Shown: positions 1 to 8,388 of the stretch, piece after piece
Layout: each line of letters opens with the position of its first letter
Position numbering within the stretch: the stretch's first letter is position 1
Assembly: GCA_016722045.1 (NCBI GenBank)
Contig: JADKGY010000029.1
Location: 62,001 to 126,000 of the forward strand
Length of the DNA stretch: 64,000 nt
Direction: 5' to 3'
DNA from: Candidatus Opimibacter skivensis
GTDB lineage: Bacteria > Bacteroidota > Bacteroidia > Chitinophagales > Saprospiraceae
Made by a program: the position numbers and the translations under genes
Notes under the pieces: model-generated
What the model was told of the DNA's origin: nothing
Seen by the model: only the letters and a program-made list of their open reading frames with translations
The model's database searches: none

Positions 1-1
1 T

Positions 2-712
2 CCCATGGGGATTAACGCAGAAGACCTGGTCATGAAAATCACAAATCCACAGGTCAGCGGCAATCAGGTAGTCTACGACGTCGTCACCGATCATTTCACA
101 GATTTGATTTCTATTCAGTACAGCGTAAGTTATGATACGAACAAGCTGACATTCGCAGGTATTCAAAACCTCAACTTGCCACAACTCTCAGAAGATAATT
201 TTTATGGAGGTATTCCCGGAGTGATTACCTCACTCTGGTATGATCCGACATTGCAGGGAACATCAGTTTCAGATGGCACCATTTTGTATCAGATAATATT
301 CAATATGAAAAACGGAACATATGGGAGTGTTTGTTTTTCAGATGAACCACTTGAAAGTGAATTTGCTCGTGTTGACAATGTGCTTAATTCCTATTTTATC
401 GTAGATGATTGCCATGCAGATCCGTTCGAGGTTAATCTTTCAACTAGTACAGAGGAATTTGCTGATCGATTCGGTCTGAATGTATTCACAATAGCCCGGG
501 ATCAAAAGATTGTATTCGCAATGACGCAACAACAGTCAATTGAATTCCATGTTTTTGATATAAACGGGCAATTGATTTCTGCCTTTCCAAAAAAGGAATA
601 TTCTACCGGCCAGCACACGTTGAACATGAACAAATCACTTCTTTCGGGAATCTATATCCTGACTACTGAAATTGAACATCAGCCTGCAACGTTTAAGATC
701 TTCTATCAATAG
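2..712 (+). CDS. T9SS-exported protein with cohesin-like domain (5' end outside window)
   Basis: The reading frame is open to the left edge, so this is probably the 3' part of a longer gene; the first ATG in view is at 5. Residues 1-140 form a beta-rich segment with the 'SVSYDTNKLTFAG' look of cohesin-type domains found in large surface proteins. After a short linker, residues 155-235 resemble a type IX secretion C-terminal sorting domain: a 'FHVFDINGQLIS' strand, 'GQHTLNMN', then 'SGIYILTTEIE' and a final 'FKIFYQ' strand. By family knowledge such domains direct export through T9SS and are removed at the surface. The partner or substrate cannot be deduced. It lies 132 bp before another T9SS cargo gene. 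Confidence 0.7.
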   Translation, partial: PMGINAEDLVMKITNPQVSGNQVVYDVVTDHFTDLISIQYSVSYDTNKLTFAGIQNLNLPQLSEDNFYGGIPGVITSLWYDPTLQGTSVSDGTILYQIIFNMKNGTYGSVCFSDEPLESEFARVDNVLNSYFIVDDCHADPFEVNLSTSTEEFADRFGLNVFTIARDQKIVFAMTQQQSIEFHVFDINGQLISAFPKKEYSTGQHTLNMNKSLLSGIYILTTEIEHQPATFKIFYQ

Positions 713-844
713 CAAGAATAAATTTTTACGCAAAACGGAGTTTTGCAGACGCCAAAGCTTAGGCACAGCCTAAGCTTAACATTTCAAAGCATTTTTAATT
801 ATTGGTTCCGCCAATAATTAAAAATGCTGATCTTGTATCTATAA

Positions 845-2404
845 TTGAACCTCATTTTGAAAACAGCAGCAACTTTATTCTTTGCTTTTGCATTTATCTG
901 CAATGCATATTCAAATACATGGAACATCGGTCCAACACGTACTTATACCCTACCCAGCCAAGTCAAAAACCTGGTTCAGAACGGAGATACCATCTATCTG
1001 GATGAAAGTACTTATGTCAATGATGCCACAAAATGGACAAAAAATAATCTGTCGTTCATCGGCCTTGGTTCCGGAGCAGTACTGCAATACACAGGCGATA
1101 TTCCAAATGGTAAAGGAATCTGGGTGTTCGAATCGCCGGGCAGCTCGGATGATGCTTATATCGAAAACATCATCTTCGATGGCGCTCAGGTTTCAGATAA
1201 TGATGGTGGCAATGGTGCTGGCATTCGCTTTCAGGCCAAAAATCTGACTATCAATCATTGCAAATTCATGAACTGCCAGAATGGAATTTTGGAAGGACAT
1301 GGAAGTGTAACTACTAGTAATGTAAGCATCAGGAATTGCGAGTTTCAAAACAATGGATACCAGTTACAGGATGATCCACAATATTCAGGTTACGAACATA
1401 ACATTTATATAAGTGCAAGTACTGAAGTACTTTTCGTAGTGAATTGCTATTTCCACCATCCTCGCGGACAAGGTAATTCGTTAAAGACAAGAGCGCAACA
1501 GAGTTACATCCTCTACAATCTCATTGATGAGGAAGACTCTGGTTATGGAAGCTGGGAATTAAATATTGCTCAAGGTGGACTGAATGTGATCATGGGCAAT
1601 GTAATTATCCAGGGCACTTCTGGTGCAAATCACGGTATCATCAGCTATGATGCCGCTATCAATGTACTGGAGGATTTTTATTTTGTCAATAATACTGTGA
1701 TCAATAAATATGGTGGCAATGCAAGGTTTTTCAACATTTCACCTGCTTCCGGAATAAATACTTTTAAACTCTATAATAATATTTTTGCGTCTGTGCCCGG
1801 CGCAAGTAACACACTTTTCTCAGGTAACATTCCTACCATACTGGATACATCGCATAACGTCTGGATCAATGATTTTCAATCCGCTGGTTTTACAGATCCG
1901 GATACTGATGATTATTCGCTGACAGAAGATGCTATTTCGATGATCAACAAAGGAACTGGTGCCGGATTAACCAATACAAATTATTCATTGAAACCGGTAA
2001 AAATGTATGTTTCATTTAATACCGTTTTACAACCACGGGTAATAATTGATGGTATAATAGACATTGGAGCGTATGAGTTTCAGGGGACAACGGGTTTAGA
2101 TGAAATTGATTCTAAATCGAAAATTTCAATTTTCCCAAATCCATTCACTTCTAAAATTGAAATATCGATTACTACGGAAGGTCATCATGACGTGTCTATT
2201 TACATATTCGATGCGCTTGGTCAAAATATGTTTAAGGAAAATATATTTAAGGAAAATATGTTTCAGGAAAACATGTTTTCGTCTTCCCGCAAACTTGAAG
2301 TTGACCTAACTCCCTACCCCCCAGGTATATATTTTGTTGTATGCTACTTGGATGGTCGACAATTCACCCGGATAATTGCAAAACAAACAGTCTATCATGA
2401 ATGA
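845..2404 (+). CDS. T9SS-exported right-handed beta-helix (pectate-lyase-like) protein
   Basis: The start is a TTG at 845, chosen because it opens directly on a classic signal peptide (basic NLILKTAAT, hydrophobic LFFAFAFI, AYS cleavage). Residues 30-410 are rich in short repeated strands with Asn ladders such as 'NLTINHCKFMNCQNG' and 'NVSIRNCEFQNNGY', the pattern of a parallel beta-helix as in polysaccharide lyases and chondroitinase-like folds. A type IX sorting domain follows from about 430 ('KISIFPNPFTSKIEIS ... VDLTPYPPGIYFVV'). No catalytic residues can be assigned, so it could be a lyase or simply an adhesive scaffold. The sorting domain carries an unusual in-frame repeat insertion (2223-2281). 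The 3' end overlaps the next gene by 8 bp. Confidence 0.75.
   Translation: MNLILKTAATLFFAFAFICNAYSNTWNIGPTRTYTLPSQVKNLVQNGDTIYLDESTYVNDATKWTKNNLSFIGLGSGAVLQYTGDIPNGKGIWVFESPGSSDDAYIENIIFDGAQVSDNDGGNGAGIRFQAKNLTINHCKFMNCQNGILEGHGSVTTSNVSIRNCEFQNNGYQLQDDPQYSGYEHNIYISASTEVLFVVNCYFHHPRGQGNSLKTRAQQSYILYNLIDEEDSGYGSWELNIAQGGLNVIMGNVIIQGTSGANHGIISYDAAINVLEDFYFVNNTVINKYGGNARFFNISPASGINTFKLYNNIFASVPGASNTLFSGNIPTILDTSHNVWINDFQSAGFTDPDTDDYSLTEDAISMINKGTGAGLTNTNYSLKPVKMYVSFNTVLQPRVIIDGIIDIGAYEFQGTTGLDEIDSKSKISIFPNPFTSKIEISITTEGHHDVSIYIFDALGQNMFKENIFKENMFQENMFSSSRKLEVDLTPYPPGIYFVVCYLDGRQFTRIIAKQTVYHE
2223..2281 (+). repeat. 15-bp palindromic repeat array inside a T9SS domain
   Basis: Four consecutive units of the form AAAAYATRTTTAAGG (period 15) occupy 2223-2237, 2238-2252, 2253-2267 and a partial one to 2281. 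Each unit contains a small palindrome such as AAACATGTTT. Because 15 is a multiple of three, the array is translated in frame as a repeated F-K/Q-E-N-M/I-F motif between 'DALGQN' and 'SSSRKLEVDL'. The same unit recurs in an intergenic spacer near 13460 and 13571. Confidence 0.85.
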
Positions 2405-3002
2405 TATTGTCAACGATGAAGATATTCGGACCCTCTTCACGAAGGACAAAACATTTGAACACATTCATCACTTATATGGCACACCTCCCAATTGGTCAAG
2501 ACCACAGGGTTTTGTTTCTTTAAGTAAAACTATATTAGAACAACAGGTAAGCTTAGCCTCTGCAAATGCACATTTTCAAAAACTGAATGGGTATATAAAA
2601 GAATTCACACCATCGGAAATCCTCTCTCTATCGGATGAAGAAATGAAAGCCTGCCAAATCAGCCGACAGAAAGCAAAATATCTCAGGGAACTTTCGACGG
2701 CCATCCTTGAGCGAAAATTAAATCTTGACGAATTGTCCAATCTTGATGAAGCTGATGTGCGCACCAGGCTCATGGCTATCAAAGGAATAGGTACCTGGAC
2801 TTCAGACATCTATCTTATGTTTTGTCTTCAGGCTAAAGATATATTTCCATTGGGCGATATCGCGGTGATCAATACAGTGAAAGAACTCACAGATATTCAT
2901 AACAGAGAAGAGATATATAAATTGTCTGAAAAATGGAAACCGCTTCGTTCATTAGCGGCATACTTCTTCTGGCACTATTATTTGTGTAAAAGGAGACGAT
3001 GA
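2397..3002 (+). CDS. HhH-GPD DNA glycosylase, AlkA-like (3-methyladenine type)
   Basis: A base-excision repair glycosylase that removes alkylated bases. The signature is the helix-hairpin-helix 'LMAIKGIGTWTSDIYLM' followed by 'IFPLGDIAV', whose Asp matches the catalytic Asp of the HhH-GPD family; the upstream 'LSKTILEQQVSLASA' helix is also typical of AlkA proteins. At about 201 residues it has only the catalytic core and lacks the N-terminal TBP-like domain of E. coli AlkA. A TTG at 2376 would add seven residues, but the ATG at 2397 is preferred because it overlaps the preceding stop by 8 bp, a common coupling arrangement. The pairing with a T9SS gene looks incidental. Confidence 0.85.
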   Translation: MNDIVNDEDIRTLFTKDKTFEHIHHLYGTPPNWSRPQGFVSLSKTILEQQVSLASANAHFQKLNGYIKEFTPSEILSLSDEEMKACQISRQKAKYLRELSTAILERKLNLDELSNLDEADVRTRLMAIKGIGTWTSDIYLMFCLQAKDIFPLGDIAVINTVKELTDIHNREEIYKLSEKWKPLRSLAAYFFWHYYLCKRRR

Positions 3003-3344
3003 CTTTAGAGCATGGTAAAATCAAATCTTATTAAATCTTAAATTTTTCATACCAGATCCGCGTCCTCTTTTTTGATATCTGGTTACCTTTTACAAGTGTC
3101 ATCTTAAATGGCTTTAGTATTCTTAGAATTTTTTTTTTCAAAAGAAGACGCAGACGGTTACTGAGCTGTAGCATTAGGTTGTGATTAGCAGGCCGAAGTA
3201 TAAAATATGAAAATTTATGATTTATTAAGATTGATTACGAAGTGGCAGAATATAAAATCCTGTATCCAAATGCGCATATTTTAAAGCAATCCTAAGGAAA
3301 TAACTTAATTTTACAATCAAGAACCTTGTACAATAAACGATATC
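3003..3344. other. Intergenic spacer, 342 bp
   Basis: No ORF or RNA gene was recognised. The spacer holds a T9 run near 3131-3139 and the left arm of an inverted repeat at 3154-3173 whose partner lies beyond msrB at 3924-3943. Confidence 0.5.
3154..3173 (+). repeat. Left arm of inverted repeat flanking msrB
   Basis: ACGGTTACTGAGCTGTAGCA at 3154-3173 is the reverse complement of 3924-3943 with one mismatch in 20. The arms are about 750 bp apart and enclose the MsrB gene. Confidence 0.7.
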
Positions 3345-3884
3345 ATGCGTCAAACTAAAATCATCTTCTTCATCCTCTTTCTCCCCATATTAAGTTGCAA
3401 TAAAAAGGTAGTCAACACAGTCCCCAGTCCAACCACTTTGACGGATACAAGTCATCCCGGCAATCCATATTATTCAAGAACAGACACAACTGTGCTCCAT
3501 GTCTCAGACGCAGAATGGAAAAAAGTTCTTCCGGACAGCATTTACCAGGTCGCACGCAACAAGGAAACTGAAGAAGCTTTCACCGGGAAATTCTGGAATG
3601 CGACAGGTATTGGTACCTACTATTGCGCTGCATGCGGTAATGCACTATTTCGTTCAGATTCGAAATTTGCAAGCACTTGCGGGTGGCCCAGTTTTTTTGA
3701 AACGATACGTCCTATATCGGTTGAATATAAAGATGATCATTCGTACAACATGGAGCGAACTGAAGTTCTATGCGGACGATGTGGTGGTCATCTCGGACAT
3801 CTATTCGATGACGGCCCACCTCCTACAGGAAAAAGATATTGCATGAATTCTATTGTGCTTGATTTCGAACCGGATAAAAAATAG
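3345..3884 (+). CDS. msrB: Lipoprotein peptide-methionine (R)-S-oxide reductase MsrB
   Basis: Reduces methionine-R-sulfoxide in proteins. The N terminus is a lipoprotein signal (MRQTKIIFFILFLPILSC, lipobox LPILSC with Cys18), so the enzyme is probably anchored in the periplasm or outer membrane. The catalytic domain (about residues 55-179) has both zinc CxxC pairs ('YYCAACGN' and 'CGRCGGHLGH'), the 'STCGWPSFF' substrate loop and the catalytic Cys166 in 'RYCMNS'. The length fits single-domain MsrB plus signal and linker; there is no MsrA fusion. A weak alternative is a cytoplasmic MsrB, which the lipobox argues against. The gene is solitary and is bracketed by a 20-bp inverted repeat. Confidence 0.93.
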   Translation: MRQTKIIFFILFLPILSCNKKVVNTVPSPTTLTDTSHPGNPYYSRTDTTVLHVSDAEWKKVLPDSIYQVARNKETEEAFTGKFWNATGIGTYYCAACGNALFRSDSKFASTCGWPSFFETIRPISVEYKDDHSYNMERTEVLCGRCGGHLGHLFDDGPPPTGKRYCMNSIVLDFEPDKK

Positions 3885-3923
3885 TAACGAATAACGTGCT
3901 TTGACTTGCTAAACTCATCCATG

Positions 3924-3943
3924 TGCTACAGCTCAGCAACCGT
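3924..3943 (-). repeat. Right arm of inverted repeat flanking msrB
   Basis: TGCTACAGCTCAGCAACCGT at 3924-3943 is the partner (19/20) of 3154-3173. Just downstream is a small dyad, GTTCGAG at 3964-3970 with CTCGAAC at 3981-3987. Confidence 0.7.
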
Positions 3944-4023
3944 AACGAATAATGAATACTGACGTTCGAGTGTCTCCGACCTCGAACCCCCGAAAATCAA
4001 ACGAATAACTTTCAGTCGACATC

Positions 4024-4380
4024 ATGACCCCAAAACAAGTTGTTGAAAAATGGATCGAAGCTTTCAATGCCATCGATATTGAAACACTAGCCAAGCTTTA
4101 CCATGAAGATGCGATTAATCACCAGGTGATGCATGAACCATTAGCCGGCAGAGCCGCCATCAGGGAGATGTTCGAAACAGAGTTTGCACGGGCAAAAATG
4201 GTCTGTATCCGGGAAAATATTTTTGAGGATGGTGACTGGGCAATACTTGAATGGAAAGATCCATTAGGCTTAAGAGGTTGCGGCTTCTTCAACATCATCG
4301 ATGACCAGATTATCTTTCAACGGGGATATTTCGACATGCTTTCATTTCTAAGACAGCAGAACCTTCCGATTCCGACATAA
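4024..4380 (+). CDS. SnoaL-like / NTF2-fold protein
   Basis: A 118-residue single-domain protein beginning 'PKQVVEKWIEAFNAIDIETLAKLYHEDAINH', the standard first helix and strand of SnoaL-like polyketide cyclase/ketosteroid-isomerase-fold proteins; the 'PLAGRAAIREMFETEF' and 'FDGDWAILEWKDP'-type segments complete the cone fold. These proteins bind small hydrophobic ligands or act as isomerases, but no specific reaction can be assigned. It precedes the Crp-family regulator by 128 bp on the same strand. Its ATG follows a spacer containing a 7-bp dyad. Confidence 0.75.
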   Translation: MTPKQVVEKWIEAFNAIDIETLAKLYHEDAINHQVMHEPLAGRAAIREMFETEFARAKMVCIRENIFEDGDWAILEWKDPLGLRGCGFFNIIDDQIIFQRGYFDMLSFLRQQNLPIPT

Positions 4381-4508
4381 TCGAAAATCAAAACATTGTT
4401 TACAAAAACCTAATCCCAACATTTAAATAGGTTCACTTTAGTGGATTCTGCTAAATTTGATCGCCACTGAACAGGGTTTCATTTCCATTCAACTCTTTCA
4501 ACACAAAA

Positions 4509-5108
4509 ATGCATCTCTACAGGTCCGAAATATCTCCACTATTCGCTGAAACCTTTATAAATAAGGTAGGATTGACCGAATCTGAATTCGAATCTTTTCT
4601 GTCAGGTTTCAGACGCGAATTTGTGCCCAGGAAATACTTTCTGCTGAAAGCCGGACAAGTATGTAATGACCACTCTTACCTGAATGTCGGCAGCACAAGG
4701 ACATATACAATGGACGATAAAGGCGGTGAACACATTTTATTCTTCGCCTTTGAAGATTGGTGGGTTGGAGATCTTGAAAGCCTTGAAACAGGCCTGCCTA
4801 GCAATTTATATATACAGGCCATCGAAGATTGTGAGTTACTCTGCATTTCCAAAATGGATTTAATAAAACAAAAAGCTTGTATTCCGAAAATTCAGGAATG
4901 GCATAATGCTAAAATATCCAAAACACATTACAGAACACTCAACCGGTTGGCCGAAGTAAAATCCCAGACTCCCGAAGAGCGTTATGTCAACCTCATCAAT
5001 AAGCATCCTCAGATTTTTCAGCGCATTCCACTGCAGTATATCGCCTCCTATCTCGATATCGAACCGCAATCTTTAAGCCGTCTTCGCAAGCGTCTTTCTG
5101 AAAAATAA
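4509..5108 (+). CDS. Crp/Fnr-family transcriptional regulator
   Basis: A 199-residue protein with an N-terminal cyclic-nucleotide-binding-type beta roll (about 25-120; 'FLLKAGQVCNDHSYLNVGSTRTY' and 'WWVGDLES') and a C-terminal winged helix ('IPLQYIASYLDIEPQSLSRL'). This is the common Bacteroidota Crp-like group, in which residues needed for cAMP contact are often absent, so the effector is unknown. A 7-6-7 dyad lies 28 bp past its stop, just before the methyltransferase gene, and is a plausible operator for this regulator. Confidence 0.88.
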   Translation: MHLYRSEISPLFAETFINKVGLTESEFESFLSGFRREFVPRKYFLLKAGQVCNDHSYLNVGSTRTYTMDDKGGEHILFFAFEDWWVGDLESLETGLPSNLYIQAIEDCELLCISKMDLIKQKACIPKIQEWHNAKISKTHYRTLNRLAEVKSQTPEERYVNLINKHPQIFQRIPLQYIASYLDIEPQSLSRLRKRLSEK

Positions 5109-5135
5109 AAGTTACCATGAAAATTTATTAACATC

Positions 5136-5155
5136 GGTTAAGTCCGTTCTTAACC
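5136..5155. promoter_or_regulatory. Crp-type operator candidate (7-6-7 dyad)
   Basis: GGTTAAG (5136-5142), six spacer bases, then CTTAACC (5149-5155) form a perfect dyad. The geometry, two half-sites with a 6-bp spacer, matches Crp/Fnr operators although the half-site sequence differs from TGTGA. It lies between a Crp-family gene and the methyltransferase at 5213. A short hairpin in RNA is the alternative reading. Confidence 0.4.
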
Positions 5156-5212
5156 ACGGTTATTGGACATACATCTGAAGGATTTAATCTTTGGCTTATC
5201 AAACAAAGAAAT

Positions 5213-6229
5213 ATGAATCCTCAGGAAACTCCTCCACCAGTGCAAATGATGCAGATGATCACCGGTTTTTGGACATCATGCTGTATTTATAATGCCGCCA
5301 AGCTAAACATTGCTGATGTCATCGGTACAAATGCACTGACAGCCGATCAACTGGCGGAAGCAACACATAGCCATGCTCCATCCCTATACAGGGTATTAAG
5401 AGCGTTGGGCAGCGTTGGAATTTTCAGCGAAAATGAAATAGGTGAATTCTCAAATACACCCCTAAGTAACACCCTGAAAAGTGAGGTCCCCGGTTCTATG
5501 AAAGCCATGGCGATGGCTCAATTGGGCGACCATTACGATGGATGGGGAAACCTGATGTATAGCATCAAGACAGGCAACACCGCTTTTGATAAAGTTGAAG
5601 GAATGTCCATTTGGAAATATTATGAAACACATCCTGAAGAAGGAATCAATTTTATGAAAGCCATGACCGGTGTGACCGGTGCAGTGATCATGAATGTATT
5701 GCCTGCTTACGATTTCACATCTTTTAAAAAGATTGTCGATGTAGGTGGCGGAAACGGAGCTTTACTCATGGCCGTCCTGAATACAGCACCACAAGCAGAA
5801 GGAATAGTATTCGATGAAGAATACCTAAAGGATGAAACAAAAAAATCGATTGCCGCAAAAGGCCTCAGTAAAAGATGCACAGTAGAATCCGGCAGCTTTT
5901 TTGATTTTGTTCCTAAAGATGCTGATGCCTACCTGATGAAAATGGTTTTGCATGACTGGACTGATGAGCAATGCATTCAGATTTTAAAAAATTGTCAGCA
6001 CGCAGCCAAATCGGACAGCAAAATCATAGTCATCGAAGCCGTAATACCGGAAGGAAATGTCCCTCATCCGGGAAAATTTATGGATATCAACATGATGGCC
6101 ATGACGGGCGGAAAGGAAAGGACTGCAAAGGAATTCACCTCGCTGTTTACGCAAGCAGGTTTGAAACTTTCTAAGATCATTCCGACTCACTCACCAATGT
6201 TCAATATCCTTGAGGTCACCAAAAACTAA
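5213..6229 (+). CDS. SAM-dependent class II O-methyltransferase
   Basis: A 338-residue small-molecule methyltransferase of the hydroxyindole/hydroxyneurosporene O-methyltransferase family. Residues 10-105 are the winged-helix dimerisation domain ('AAKLNIADVIGTNALTADQL', 'PSLYRVLRALGSVGIF'). The Rossmann domain follows with the SAM loop 'IVDVGGGNGALL' near residue 175 and the catalytic-type His247 in 'MVLHDWTDEQC'. The substrate is not predictable; the family methylates phenolic or hydroxylated small molecules. It is downstream of a Crp-like regulator with a dyad in the spacer and upstream of a small alpha/beta-barrel protein, suggesting a regulated small-molecule modification unit. Confidence 0.88.
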   Translation: MNPQETPPPVQMMQMITGFWTSCCIYNAAKLNIADVIGTNALTADQLAEATHSHAPSLYRVLRALGSVGIFSENEIGEFSNTPLSNTLKSEVPGSMKAMAMAQLGDHYDGWGNLMYSIKTGNTAFDKVEGMSIWKYYETHPEEGINFMKAMTGVTGAVIMNVLPAYDFTSFKKIVDVGGGNGALLMAVLNTAPQAEGIVFDEEYLKDETKKSIAAKGLSKRCTVESGSFFDFVPKDADAYLMKMVLHDWTDEQCIQILKNCQHAAKSDSKIIVIEAVIPEGNVPHPGKFMDINMMAMTGGKERTAKEFTSLFTQAGLKLSKIIPTHSPMFNILEVTKN

Positions 6230-6325
6230 TACCAAAGATCAATAGTGGAGTCCGGAGACCACATCTAAAAACGGGGCGATACCGAAAAGCCACACGAGTA
6301 GGAATAAATCTAAAACTTCTTATCA

Positions 6326-6589
6326 ATGGTCAAAATGCTAGTAAGGCACAAAGTTGCCGAATTCGGAAAATGGAAACCTGTTTTTGATGCCGATGATGCT
6401 ACCCGCAAAAAATTTGGGTGCACGAAATCAGAAGTTTTCACTAACAGTCAGAATCCAAATGAGGTACTCGCTGTCCTCCAATGGGATACCAAAGAGCAAG
6501 CACTCAATTTTGGTCATTCACCTGGCCTGAAAGATGCAATGGAACGTGGTGGCGTGATCAGTACTCCTGAAGTAAGCTTCGCGGAGTAA
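6326..6589 (+). CDS. Small dimeric alpha/beta-barrel (ABM/cyclase-like) protein
   Basis: An 87-residue protein, 'MVKMLVRHKVAEFGKWKPVF', with the strand-helix pattern of ferredoxin-like dimeric alpha/beta-barrel proteins, a group that includes antibiotic biosynthesis monooxygenases and small cyclases. No catalytic residue is evident. It lies 96 bp after the O-methyltransferase on the same strand and ends before a strong bidirectional hairpin terminator, so the two may share a transcript and act on related substrates; that is inference. Confidence 0.65.
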   Translation: MVKMLVRHKVAEFGKWKPVFDADDATRKKFGCTKSEVFTNSQNPNEVLAVLQWDTKEQALNFGHSPGLKDAMERGGVISTPEVSFAE

Positions 6590-6611
6590 TAAAATAATAT
6601 CTCAATACATA

Positions 6612-6648
6612 AAAATTGGCGACAGATAAGGTATCTGTCGCCAATTTT
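6612..6648. terminator. Bidirectional intrinsic terminator
   Basis: A perfect 17-bp stem, AAAATTGGCGACAGATA (6612-6628), with loop AGG and the complement at 6632-6648. The A-rich and T-rich ends serve transcription in both directions, ending the methyltransferase unit on + and the tRNA on -. Confidence 0.85.
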
Positions 6649-6657
6649 AGTATTCAG

Positions 6658-6730
6658 TGACCTCGCAGGGACTCGAACCCTGGACCCGATGATTAAGAGT
6701 CATCTGCTCTACCAACTGAGCTACGAAGTC
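6658..6730 (-). tRNA. tRNA-Lys (anticodon CTT)
   Basis: Read on the minus strand, 73 nt fold as a full cloverleaf: 7-bp acceptor GACTTCG/CGAGGTC, D-arm GCTC-AGTTGGTA-GAGC, anticodon arm GATGA-CTCTTAA-TCATC with CTT at the anticodon position, and T-arm CAGGG-TTCGAGT-CCCTG. The discriminator base is A; the CCA tail is not encoded. Confidence 0.95.
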
Positions 6731-6881
6731 AATTTTGATTCAGGCGGCAAAGATAAGTGCATCTTTGGTATGTGCACCGTGGATAAACCTTCACCACGAA
6801 AATTATTTTCCTGCCTCCGAAGCATAAATAAAGTACATTACGCGTAGAAATCAACTACCGGTATATTCTATTTCATTGATT

Positions 6882-8216
6882 ATGCGCCTATCCAAACCAA
6901 CACTCAGTTTCTGGCAGATCATCAATATGAATGTCGGTTTCTTCGGCATCCAGTATAGTTTCGGATTACAACAGACTGCTATCAATCCGCTCTATACATT
7001 TCTCCATGCGAGGCCGGAAGAATTGCCTTTGCTCAATCTGGCCGGACCGATGACAGGTCTGCTGATTCAGCCGCTGATCGGCGCCCTGAGCGACCGCACA
7101 TGGCATCCGCGATGGGGCCGACGAAAGCCGTTTTTCCTGATCGGAGCTATCTTTTGCAGCTTATGTTTATTTGCTTTCCCGTTCAGCAGGGCGCTCTGGA
7201 TGGCTGTAGGCCTGCTTTGGATTCTCGATGCTGCTAATAATACAGCTATGGAACCTTACCGGGCTTTCATTGCGGACAAACTACCTGAAAAACAAAGACC
7301 TCTGGGCTTTTTGACTCAAAGTTTTTTTACAGGGTTAGGCATCACACTTGCAAATCTTTCACTTGGCTTTTTCAAAAACATCATCAGCGGAGAAACTACC
7401 ACAAGCGATGGCCAATCCGGAATTCCATACTGGGTATTTGGTTCATTTTTTGTCGGAGGCATCTGTTCAATTGTATCTGTCGTATGGTCTATATCGACTA
7501 CTCCGGAAATTCCACCCACTGCTGAGGAACTCGCCGCATTAAAGGCAAGAGTGAAAGGATTTTTTGAACCATTCAAAGAAATTTTTTCTGCAATCAAAGA
7601 TATGCCCATCGTCATGTGGCATCTGGCGCTGGTGTATTTATTTCAATGGTATGCTATGTTTTGTTATTGGCAATTTGTTTCGCTGAGCATCGCCAAATCT
7701 GTATTCAACACCACATCCGACGGGAACAAAGAATTGTATGAGCAGGCTGTAGTATGGGCAGGAAAAGTGAATGGCTTCTATAATATTATTACATTCCTTT
7801 CTGCCTTTGGACTTGTGTGGCTGGCACGAAAGTTCAGTGCTAAATATGTACACATCGCATGTCTGGCGATGGCAGGAATAGCTTTGCTCATCTTCCCCCA
7901 TATCAGTGATAAAAATTTATTGTTTGCGCCCATGGTAGGTTTTGGTATTGCATGGGCCAGCATGATGGGTGTTCCGTACATCATGGTCGTAGGCAGCATT
8001 CCGAAAGAACGCTATGGTGTATATATGGGAATCATCAACATGATGATTGTCGTGCCGATGATCCTGCAGACACTTTCATTTGGGTATGTGTACAAACATT
8101 TCCTGGGATCGGATGCAGGTAATGCTATTTCATTCGCCGGTGTATTATTACTGATGGCAGCGATTGCCACGATGAGGATAAAAAGAGACAAAGTGATAGA
8201 GGACTCAACTACCTAG
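6882..8216 (+). CDS. MFS sugar transporter, GPH/sucrose-maltose type
   Basis: A membrane permease with about 12 transmembrane segments. The loop-2 motif 'GALSDRTWHPRWGRRKPF' and 'SFGLQQTAINPLYTFL' are typical of SLC45/SUC-like proton-sugar symporters in Bacteroidota. A TTG at 6876 would add two residues; ATG 6882 is the better start. It is followed, 172 bp later on the same strand, by an amylosucrase, which makes sucrose the most likely substrate; maltose or another glucoside remains possible. The pair suggests cytoplasmic sucrose import and conversion. Confidence 0.85.
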   Translation: MRLSKPTLSFWQIINMNVGFFGIQYSFGLQQTAINPLYTFLHARPEELPLLNLAGPMTGLLIQPLIGALSDRTWHPRWGRRKPFFLIGAIFCSLCLFAFPFSRALWMAVGLLWILDAANNTAMEPYRAFIADKLPEKQRPLGFLTQSFFTGLGITLANLSLGFFKNIISGETTTSDGQSGIPYWVFGSFFVGGICSIVSVVWSISTTPEIPPTAEELAALKARVKGFFEPFKEIFSAIKDMPIVMWHLALVYLFQWYAMFCYWQFVSLSIAKSVFNTTSDGNKELYEQAVVWAGKVNGFYNIITFLSAFGLVWLARKFSAKYVHIACLAMAGIALLIFPHISDKNLLFAPMVGFGIAWASMMGVPYIMVVGSIPKERYGVYMGIINMMIVVPMILQTLSFGYVYKHFLGSDAGNAISFAGVLLLMAAIATMRIKRDKVIEDSTT

Positions 8217-8388
8217 TAACGAAGAACGAATATCAAGCTATGCGAATATCCCGCCAAAGACGCAATGAAGCGGAAACGGTAAGAGTAACAATTTAATTTT
8301 TCTTTTCCAAGATTGCACAATTTTATAAGAAATGATAAAACTGAATTAACCATTTAACACATTAAACTAACCCAAGGAATTTTCATTA

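Noticed and set aside
802..1005. 67-residue ORF overlapping the beta-helix gene
   Set aside because: It lies in another frame of a gene with a signal peptide and recognisable domains; no independent coding evidence.
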